From assembly GCA_028293055.1 (NCBI GenBank), contig JAQGLD010000191.1:1-11754 (forward strand): 11,754 nt of DNA, read 5' to 3'. Below the pieces are notes generated by a model. It made no database searches and had not been told where the DNA came from. It saw only the letters and a list, made by a program, of their open reading frames with translations. The DNA comes from Alphaproteobacteria bacterium (GTDB lineage: Bacteria; Pseudomonadota; Alphaproteobacteria; Sphingomonadales; Sphingomonadaceae). Below are positions 6,139 through 11,754 of the stretch, one piece after another. Each line of letters opens with the position of its first letter. Within the stretch, counting starts at the first letter, position 1. A program made the translations under genes and the position numbers.

Positions 6139-7041
6139 CTATTTGGGCGATGACTGACCGGTTGGACGACTGGGCTGCTTCGACGGCTTCTTCTTGCCGC
6201 CGAGTATCGATATCCCCGCCACGGCGGCAGCCACGCCGGCGGCTCCGATCAGCGCATTGCGGGTCCCGTGCGAGCCCTTTCCCCCGTCGCCGGAGCCCGG
6301 CGTGGTCCGAAGCAGGGATTGAAGGGCGAGGAGCCCGGCGGTGGATATCGCAAACGGCCCGATCGGGGCGGCGCCGCGGCGCGGCACATAGACCGCGAGG
6401 CCCGGGGCATCGAGAGTCACCACCTGCTCGCTCGCGGTCACATCGATGGCGCCGGGGATCACGTCCCCCTGGGTGCGTGGCCCGGGCCCTCTCAGCACGA
6501 TCAGCGAGGCTTCCTCCTCCTTCGATTTCACCTTCTTGCCGACCGCCGGCTCGTCCTTGGCGATTTCGATCGCATCCTTGCCGACGACTCCTTCGAAGAT
6601 CGTGCCTCTTATGCCGATCGTGGCGACCGGGGTGTTCACCGACACCGGACCCGACACATGGCCCAGGGTTCGCCCGGACATGAAGCGGAAGGCGCCGCGG
6701 GTAACGCTGATTCCGATCGAGCGGCTTTTCGCCGCTGGATCGTAGACGAAGCGGTCGACCACGATCCGCGCATTGGCACCGACGGTAAAGGTCGTCCGAT
6801 CGAGGAGCAGGATCTGGAGCTGGCTTTGCGCTTCGGTCCGCACCACGTCGTTGAGCAGCACCCGCTCGCGCAGCATTGCCGGCCGCAATTTGTTGTCGGC
6901 GACGTGGCGGATCTCGACCTTGTTGTGGATCGCGGCGTTGATTCCGACCGCATTCGTCTGGGCGAGGATCGGCGAAGACGCCAGGCTTGCGGCCGCGGCC
7001 GCAGCGGCGGCCTTAGCGAAAAGGCTCGGGCGCCGTCTCAT
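6139..7041 (-). CDS. Exported FecR-domain protein
   Basis: A 300-residue protein with a typical Sec signal peptide: basic start MRRRPSLFAK, an Ala-rich core and probable cleavage after SPILA (residue 27). The mature part contains a FecR domain (about 60-150), seen in LNDVVRTEAQSQLQILLLDRTTFTVG, IVVDRFVYDP and the signature SGPVSVNTPVATIGIRGT (130-147). A charged linker (KKVKSKEEE) and a second beta-rich part follow. Near the C-terminus an Ala/Gly-rich hydrophobic segment (about 263-281) precedes a basic tail, so the protein may be anchored in the inner membrane with the FecR domain in the periplasm. The start is firm: GGAGGA lies four bases before the ATG, and the ATG overlaps the stop of the TPR-like gene (ATGA), indicating translational coupling. 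FecR domains of this stand-alone type often sit beside CHASE2 cyclases, as here. No sigma factor gene is adjacent, so classical FecI/FecR iron signalling is unlikely. Confidence 0.88.
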   Translation of the reverse strand: MRRRPSLFAKAAAAAAAASLASSPILAQTNAVGINAAIHNKVEIRHVADNKLRPAMLRERVLLNDVVRTEAQSQLQILLLDRTTFTVGANARIVVDRFVYDPAAKSRSIGISVTRGAFRFMSGRTLGHVSGPVSVNTPVATIGIRGTIFEGVVGKDAIEIAKDEPAVGKKVKSKEEEASLIVLRGPGPRTQGDVIPGAIDVTASEQVVTLDAPGLAVYVPRRGAAPIGPFAISTAGLLALQSLLRTTPGSGDGGKGSHGTRNALIGAAGVAAAVAGISILGGKKKPSKQPSRPTGQSSPK

Positions 7042-7424
7042 TTCTTCCTCCGCGGCGCGGCCGGCCGCGACACCGCTCCGCAGGCGGCGCCGACCTCGGC
7101 CCAGTCGGCATCCGCGATCGGCTTGCCGGCGAGCAGGCCGAGCTCCAATTCCGCGCCCTGGCGATCATCGAGGCGGCAGAGCAAAGATACGTAGAGAAGT
7201 CGCGCGGGCACCGCTTCGGGATGGACGAACATAAGCCGCTCGAGGGTTGCGACCGCGCCGGGGAAATCGGCCTGCGAAATCTGGTGGCGGGCGAGCGCAA
7301 TGCCGCTGTCGACCTGCTGCGAGGCGGTGATCAGGTTGTCGGGATCCTCCTGCGCCCGCGTCGCGGAAGCAAGCGCGGCGGCGGCGCACAGACCCAGCAG
7401 ACAATGCAGCGTCTTACTCGTCAC
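7038..7424 (-). CDS. Exported TPR-like protein, coupled to the FecR gene
   Basis: From a GTG at 7424 the product has 128 residues. It starts with a signal peptide (MTSKTLHCLLGLCAAAALAS-ATRAQ, cleavage near residue 25). Two helical TPR-like units follow (about 34-66 and 67-98), seen in ALARHQISQADFPGAVATLERL, then HPEAVPARLLYVSLLCRL and GAELELGLL. It ends with a basic RRKK tail. I prefer the GTG because AAGGGG lies six bases before it; the ATG two codons earlier (7430) is too close to that site, and the open frame up to 7523 would add residues that do not fit a signal peptide. The protein probably acts in the periplasm as a protein-binding partner of the FecR-domain product, with which it shares a 4-bp overlap. 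The cysteines CR and AACGA in the mature part could form a disulfide. Confidence 0.78.
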   Translation of the reverse strand: MTSKTLHCLLGLCAAAALASATRAQEDPDNLITASQQVDSGIALARHQISQADFPGAVATLERLMFVHPEAVPARLLYVSLLCRLDDRQGAELELGLLAGKPIADADWAEVGAACGAVSRPAAPRRKK

Positions 7425-7586
7425 GAGCATCCCCTTCGGGAGCGGAGGGCCGACGACCGGTTCGGCCCGGAGGCCGGCATTTGACTGGGGGCTATCATTC
7501 GCCCACCCTCGCGGCAACTTCATTCAGCTTCGGCCCGGCGCGAGGGTCTCTACTCCAGCAAGCCAGGCGAGGAAGCGGGGGAGACC
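7425..7586. promoter_or_regulatory. Divergent control region between the TPR/FecR pair and the cyclase
   Basis: About 160 bases lie between two divergent starts, so promoters for both transcripts are expected here. A TTGACT hexamer at 7481-7486 is the only good -35 match I see on the plus strand, and no convincing -10 follows at 16-18 nt. Placement of the promoters is therefore inferred from gene orientation and not from motifs. Confidence 0.45.
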
Positions 7587-9839
7587 ATGCCGGGCACAGG
7601 ATGGAATCGCATGGCTAGGAGCACGAGGCGCTCGACGATCGTGGTCGCCGGCCTGATCCCGATCCTGATCATCGCGTTCATCAAGCTCGCAATGCCCCTC
7701 GTCTTCGAACAGACGAGCGGCCTCGTCTTCGATTCCTATCAGCGGCTGTCGCCGCGGCCCTATCGCGATGCCGGCGTGCGAGTGGTCGACATAGACGAAG
7801 AGAGCATCCGCCAGCTCGGACAATGGCCGTGGCCGCGCACCGATCTGGCGGCCCTCACACGCGCCGTGGCGGAGGCTGGCGCGGCTTCGATCGCGTTCGA
7901 CATCGTCTTTTCGGAAGCCGACCGGACTTCGCCGCGCCTGCTTGCCGAGCGCGCATCGCGGCAGGGCGCGACGGAGGCGCAGCTGGCGACCCTGAATTCG
8001 CTTCCGGACCCGGATTCGCGTTTCGCCGACGCGCTGCAAGCCTCGCCCTCGGTCCTTGGCTTCTTCCTGACCCATGACCCTCCGGGCGGAGTCGTCGAGC
8101 CCAAGGCCGGCTTTGCCGTGTCGGGCAGCGATCCCGGCGCAAGCCTCACCTCTTATTCCGGCGCGATCCAGCCGCTGGCGCCTTTCCGGAAATCGGCCAA
8201 GGGGCTCGGCTTCATCTCGCTCAGGCCCGACGCGGACGGGATCGTCCGCCGCGCGCCATTGCTCGCCAAGGCGAACGGAGTGCTCGTCCCGTCGCTTTCC
8301 GCCGAGGCGCTGCGGGTCGCCCAGGGCGCCGGCGGCATGATCGTGAGAAGCAGCGACGCCAGCGGCGAGGTCAATGCCGGAGCACCGGAAGCGGTCGGGC
8401 TGAAGATCGGCGAGGCCGAGGTGCCGCTGACCGATCGCGGCGAGCTGTGGATGCACTACACGCCGCCTGCCGCCGAGCGAATCGTCCCGGCCTGGAAAGT
8501 GCTGAAGGGGCGCCTTTCGACAGCGGAGATGAAGCGGCTCTTCGACGGACGGATCGTCCTGATCGGTGCCGGCGCCATCGGCCTTCGCGACCTCGTCGCG
8601 ACTCCGGTCCAGGATCGCGAGCTCGGAGTCGTCGTTCATGCCCAGGCGATCGAGCAGATGGTGCTCCAGGATTTCCTCTACCGCCCGGATTGGGCGGCGG
8701 GGCTGGAAATGACCTTGCTGCTCGGTCTGGGGCTGCTTCTCGCCTTGCTGCTCCCCGCGCGCGGAGCCTTCGCCGGAGCGTTGCTCGCCGGCGGCCTGGT
8801 CGCTTCGATGGCTGGCGGAAGCTGGTACGCCTTTCGCGCGCGCAATCTGCTGGTCGATCCCTCCGCCCCGATCCTCGGGCTTGTCGCCTGCTATCTCGTC
8901 GTCACCTTGCTGACCTTCCTGCGCGAGGAAAGGCAGCGGCGCTACATACACGGCGCCTTCGACCGCTATCTCTCGCCCGAGCTGGTCAAGCGGATCAGCG
9001 CCGATCCCAGCCGCCTCGAGCTTGGCGGCGAGGTGCGCGAGATGACCGTCCTGTTCTGCGACATACGCGGCTTCTCCCGAATCTCGGAGCGAATGGCGCC
9101 GCAGGAGATCATCCGATTCCTGATCGCTTTCCTGACCCCGATGACCGATATCCTTCTCGCCCGCCGCGCGACGATCGACAAATATATCGGCGATGCGATC
9201 CTCGCCTTCTGGAACGCTCCGCTCGACGATCCCGACCAGCATGAAAATGCCGCCCGCGCCGCGCTGGAAATGGTCGATAGGCTGAAGCGCCTCAATTCGG
9301 CGATGCCGGCGGAGCAAGGTTCGTCCTGGCCGGGCAAGGTCGAAATCGGAATCGGTCTCAACGCCGGTCCGTGCTGCGTCGGCAATATGGGATCCGCCCG
9401 CCGCCTCTCTTATTCGCTGATCGGGGACACCGTGAACCTCGCCTCGCGGATCGAGGGTCTGACCAAGGCCTATGGCGTGCAAATCCTGATGGGCGAGGAG
9501 CCGACATCCCGCCTGTCGGGCCTGGCGACGATCGAGGTGGACCGGGTTCGGGTCGTCGGGCGAGACACTCCGGCGATCATCCATGCCCTGCTCGGCGACG
9601 AGCAGGTCGCGGCTACTCCGGCTTTCGCCGCCTTCGCCGGCCTTCATGCCAGTCTGCTCGACGCCTATCGCGGCCGGCGCTGGGACGAGGCGGAGCAGCT
9701 GCTCGGGCAGAACGAGGAAGCCGCCGCCGGTTTCGGCCTTTCGTACCTCTACGCTCGCTATCGCAAATCGATAGGCGCCTGCCGGGAGAACCCTCCCGGC
9801 GAAGACTGGGACGGAGTCACGATTGCCGAGAGCAAGTGA
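7587..9839 (+). CDS. CHASE2-domain class III adenylate cyclase
   Basis: A 750-residue membrane protein that should make cAMP from ATP in response to an extracytoplasmic signal. It has an N-terminal membrane helix (about 18-38) and a periplasmic CHASE2 domain (about 45-365, with VRVVDIDEESIRQLGQWPWPR and KGLGFISLRPDADGIVRR). Three closely spaced helices follow (about 372-445). A linker (FDRYLSPELVKRI) leads to the catalytic domain (about 480-665). The metal aspartates are Asp492 in LFCDIRGFS and Asp536 in DKYIGDAILAFW. Lys532 and Asp614 are the expected adenine-specifying pair, and Asn617 and Arg621 in GDTVNLASR stabilise the transition state, so it should be an active adenylate cyclase. The C-terminal 80 residues resemble a short TPR-like helical tail. 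The start has a GGGGGAG site three bases upstream; an in-frame ATG at 7611 is an alternative. It is divergent from the TPR/FecR pair. Confidence 0.93.
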   Translation: MPGTGWNRMARSTRRSTIVVAGLIPILIIAFIKLAMPLVFEQTSGLVFDSYQRLSPRPYRDAGVRVVDIDEESIRQLGQWPWPRTDLAALTRAVAEAGAASIAFDIVFSEADRTSPRLLAERASRQGATEAQLATLNSLPDPDSRFADALQASPSVLGFFLTHDPPGGVVEPKAGFAVSGSDPGASLTSYSGAIQPLAPFRKSAKGLGFISLRPDADGIVRRAPLLAKANGVLVPSLSAEALRVAQGAGGMIVRSSDASGEVNAGAPEAVGLKIGEAEVPLTDRGELWMHYTPPAAERIVPAWKVLKGRLSTAEMKRLFDGRIVLIGAGAIGLRDLVATPVQDRELGVVVHAQAIEQMVLQDFLYRPDWAAGLEMTLLLGLGLLLALLLPARGAFAGALLAGGLVASMAGGSWYAFRARNLLVDPSAPILGLVACYLVVTLLTFLREERQRRYIHGAFDRYLSPELVKRISADPSRLELGGEVREMTVLFCDIRGFSRISERMAPQEIIRFLIAFLTPMTDILLARRATIDKYIGDAILAFWNAPLDDPDQHENAARAALEMVDRLKRLNSAMPAEQGSSWPGKVEIGIGLNAGPCCVGNMGSARRLSYSLIGDTVNLASRIEGLTKAYGVQILMGEEPTSRLSGLATIEVDRVRVVGRDTPAIIHALLGDEQVAATPAFAAFAGLHASLLDAYRGRRWDEAEQLLGQNEEAAAGFGLSYLYARYRKSIGACRENPPGEDWDGVTIAESK

Positions 9840-9943
9840 ACGTCATTGGTCACCGTGCTCAAGACGGAATGCGGGGGCGTTGCGCGATAGCCAGCCGAGG
9901 CGCCGCCTTTTGCCGCCCGGAGCAAACCCGCCCTCATGCCGGC

Positions 9944-9960
9944 GGATCGGCGGGCGATCC
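9944..9960. terminator. Small inverted repeat between convergent genes
   Basis: GGATCG (9944-9949) and CGATCC (9955-9960) form a perfect 6-bp stem with a GCGGG loop, 10 bp beyond the transporter stop and about 105 bp after the cyclase stop. Neither strand has a T run, so it is at best a weak bidirectional terminator. Confidence 0.25.
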
Positions 9961-9970
9961 CCGAGCGGCG

Positions 9971-11263
9971 CTACCAGATCAGGACGAAGAAGAGCGCGCT
10001 CGCCGCGGCCATGACCAGGGTCGCGCTCCAGCCCATCACGGTCGCCGCCGGGGAAAGCGTCAGGCGGCCCATGGCGCGCGGATTGCGGGCGATCAGCATC
10101 ATCACCGCCATCAGCGGCGCCGCCAGCACGCCGTTGACCACCGCCGCCCAATAGAGCGCCCGGACCGGATCGAAGCCGACCGAGTTGAGGGCCGCCCCGC
10201 TTAAGGTCATCATCGCGATCGTTGCGTAAAAGAGGCGGGCGGCAAGCGGCTTCGCGTCCAGGCTTCCCGCGACTCCGGCAATCTCGGTCACCGCATAGGC
10301 CGCCGAACCGGCGAGAACCGGTACCGCGAGCATTCCGGTGCCAATGATGCCGAGGGCGAACAGGGCGAAGGCGAACGGGCCCGCTATCGGTCGAAGCGCC
10401 TCGGCGGCCTGGGCGGAGGTCGCGATCTCGGTGACTCCGTGGGCGTTGAGCGTCGCCGCGGCCGCGAAGAGGATCGCGATCGAGACGGCATTGCTGAACG
10501 TCATTCCAGTGATCGTGTCGAGCCGGATCCGCGCGAGTTCGGCACCTGCCTCGCCCGGTGCCATACGGAGCGGCCTGGCGTGGTGGCGGTGCTCCTCCTC
10601 GATTTCCTGGGATGCCTGCCAGAGGAAGAGATAGGGGCTGATCGTGGTGCCGAGGATGGCGATCATCGCGGTCACATAGGCAGCGCTCCACTGCAGTTGG
10701 GGAACGATCAGGGCGCGCAATGCATGGGCCCAGGGTACCTGGGCAACCACGACCACTGCGACGTAGCTGAACAGCGACAAGGTGGTCCATTTGAGGATCG
10801 CGGCATAGCGCGCGTAGCTCACGAACACCTCGAGCAGCACGCAGGCAATTCCGAACAGCAATGTGTAGAGCGCCGCGTTTCCGCCCAGGAAAAGGAACAA
10901 GGCGGCGCCCATCGCGCCCAGATCCGCGCCGAGATTGATGATGTTGGCGACGAGCAGGAGGGCGACTACGCCGAACAGCAAGGGGCGGGGATAATGGCGT
11001 CGCAGGTTGCGGGCGATGCCCGCGCCGGTCACCCGGCCGATCTGCGCCGCAACTTCCTGGATCGCGATCATCAACGGAAGGCAGAAGACCATCGTCCAGG
11101 CGAGGCCATAGCCGAACTGCGCACCGACCTGGCTGTACGTGCCGATTCCGCTCGGATCGTCGTCGGCCGCTCCGGTAATGAGCCCGGGTCCGAGCGTCCG
11201 GAGGAAGCCTGCCGGCTTGGTCGGCACCGCCGGCGTCGGGCCTTCGTCCGCTGGTGCGTTCAT
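9971..11263 (-). CDS. NRAMP-superfamily divalent metal transporter, noncanonical metal site
   Basis: A 430-residue inner-membrane protein with about eleven hydrophobic helices, matching the NRAMP (SLC11/MntH) fold. Helix 1 carries ITGAADDDPSGIGTY (29-43). The Asp-Pro of the family is kept (Asp36, Pro37), but the canonical DPGN is DPSG, so the metal-binding Asn is replaced by Gly39. Helix 6 reads ILGTTISPYLFLWQASQEIEEE (about 203-224). The A-x-x-M metal ligand motif and the following His are not seen at the expected place. These changes are typical of NRAMP-related proteins separate from classical Mn/Fe importers; some such relatives carry Mg2+, so its ion is open. It sits alone, converging on the cyclase gene. 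The ATG has only a weak GGA before it, and no in-frame upstream start exists nearby. Confidence 0.88.
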   Translation of the reverse strand: MNAPADEGPTPAVPTKPAGFLRTLGPGLITGAADDDPSGIGTYSQVGAQFGYGLAWTMVFCLPLMIAIQEVAAQIGRVTGAGIARNLRRHYPRPLLFGVVALLLVANIINLGADLGAMGAALFLFLGGNAALYTLLFGIACVLLEVFVSYARYAAILKWTTLSLFSYVAVVVVAQVPWAHALRALIVPQLQWSAAYVTAMIAILGTTISPYLFLWQASQEIEEEHRHHARPLRMAPGEAGAELARIRLDTITGMTFSNAVSIAILFAAAATLNAHGVTEIATSAQAAEALRPIAGPFAFALFALGIIGTGMLAVPVLAGSAAYAVTEIAGVAGSLDAKPLAARLFYATIAMMTLSGAALNSVGFDPVRALYWAAVVNGVLAAPLMAVMMLIARNPRAMGRLTLSPAATVMGWSATLVMAAASALFFVLIW

Positions 11264-11313
11264 TCGTCCGGTCCAGGCCTGGTCATGCCCGCAAGATGCC
11301 CGATCGGCTCCTT

Positions 11314-11445
11314 TTATGCCATGCGCCTGTCAAGCGAGGCGGTGACATGCGCTCCGCTCGGAGATCCCGCCTGGCTTTGGACCTTGATCCCGCTGAACTT
11401 GGTATTGGTGGTGAAGTCGACCGCGGCGGTGATCGCATCGGATCC
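11314..11445 (-). pseudogene. Probable 3' remnant of a gene, unknown product
   Basis: Just upstream of the transporter, a minus-strand frame of 43 codons (GSDAITAAVDFTTNTKFSGI, then KVQSQAGSPSGAHVTASLDR, ending RMA) uses almost only codons ending in G or C and reads like folded protein. It is preceded by an in-frame TAG at 11446-11448 and has no start codon near its beginning. It looks like the C-terminal end of a beta-rich protein whose 5' part was lost or frameshifted. I do not recognise the family. A chance open frame cannot be excluded. Confidence 0.3.
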
Positions 11446-11690
11446 CTAGACGGCCGAGCCGGGAATGCTTCGATGATGGTCGCGGCGCTTGTGCTCCTTC
11501 TGGTTCGAGGGCGCGCGCAGGCAGGCCCGCCGCTTCGCACCTCTCGGCCAGACCTGGCAGAGGGAGATCGGCCCGGATATGCGAAAGCGTGCATGGCGAT
11601 AATATCACCGTGGCCCGGCTACCGCCGGACGAGGCGCGACCCTATCTTTCCGGCATCGTTGATTTTCGGTAAATGGCGGCGAAGCTAGTT
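11446..11690. other. Intergenic stretch near the right edge, no supported gene
   Basis: Frames on both strands are open in places, but none has a ribosome binding site, consistent third-base composition or a recognisable product. The stretch may include the decayed 5' part of the remnant at 11314-11445. Confidence 0.4.
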
Positions 11691-11712
11691 CTATCTAGAT
11701 ATATCTTGATAG
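11691..11712. promoter_or_regulatory. Near-perfect 22-bp palindrome, candidate operator
   Basis: The sequence runs CTATCTAGATA then TATCTTGATAG. It equals its own reverse complement at 20 of 22 positions, the only mismatched pair being positions 6 and 17. It is A/T-rich within GC-rich DNA, and each half contains a TATCT(A/T)GATA core. Such operators suit winged-helix repressors such as the PadR family, though that assignment is inference. It probably controls a gene starting beyond the right edge. Confidence 0.55.
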
Positions 11713-11754
11713 CCTTGGTGCTGGTCCTTATCTGTCGCAACGCTGGACGATTCC

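Noticed and set aside
7524..9647. 707-codon minus-strand open frame antisense to the cyclase
   Set aside because: Charged, low-complexity shadow; the plus strand encodes unmistakable CHASE2 and cyclase motifs.
10439..11449. 336-codon plus-strand open frame antisense to the transporter
   Set aside because: Shadow frame; the minus frame shows NRAMP helices and motifs.
1..11754. CRISPR array or other regularly spaced repeats
   Set aside because: No short repeat recurs at regular spacing; the only sizeable direct repeat I found is the pair of 42-nt leaders.

Overview
The window is GC-rich, with strong G/C preference at third codon positions. The gene families (a DUF6961-like small protein, a CHASE2 adenylate cyclase with a FecR/TPR pair, an NRAMP-like transporter with a DPSG motif) look like an alphaproteobacterium, most likely Sphingomonadales. 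This placement rests on protein style and gene neighbourhood; there is no rRNA or other phylogenetic marker.

Left part, 1 to about 5900, looks like accessory DNA. The left edge cuts a plus-strand ORF that ends at 226. Four minus-strand genes follow, reading leftward from about 2960: three tandem paralogous GT-A-type glycosyltransferase-like proteins (2365-2958, 1626-2246, 788-1417) and a small DUF6961-like protein (517-711). The two downstream paralogs share a 42-nt leader just before their ATG, so the duplication carried upstream DNA. Divergent from them is a large serine recombinase (3199-4797) with an intact catalytic domain, no visible zinc ribbon and an unusual C-terminal region. Between the recombinase and the glycosyltransferases is a nested inverted repeat (3001-3062), a candidate attachment site or operator. 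From 4798 to 6138 coding is sparse: two small minus-strand ORFs (5372-5557 and a possible lipoprotein at 5161-5349), an inverted repeat before the first, an unusually A/T-rich patch (about 5756-5875), and a 20-nt sequence identical in form to the 3' end of a tRNA (5876-5895) followed by a hairpin. I read the tRNA tail as a probable right border of an integrated element.

Right part, about 5900 to 11754, looks like ordinary chromosome. A translationally coupled minus-strand pair (TPR-like exported protein 7038-7424, then FecR-domain protein 6139-7041) is divergent from a CHASE2-transmembrane-class III adenylate cyclase (7587-9839). Together they resemble a cell-envelope sensing module that makes cAMP. 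The cyclase converges on an NRAMP-superfamily transporter (9971-11263, minus) whose metal-site motifs differ from canonical NRAMP. The last 490 bases hold a probable 3' gene remnant (11314-11445) and a near-perfect 22-bp palindrome (11691-11712) that looks like a repressor operator for a gene beyond the right edge.

Bases 227-516 and the gap 712-787 hold nothing I can support as a gene.
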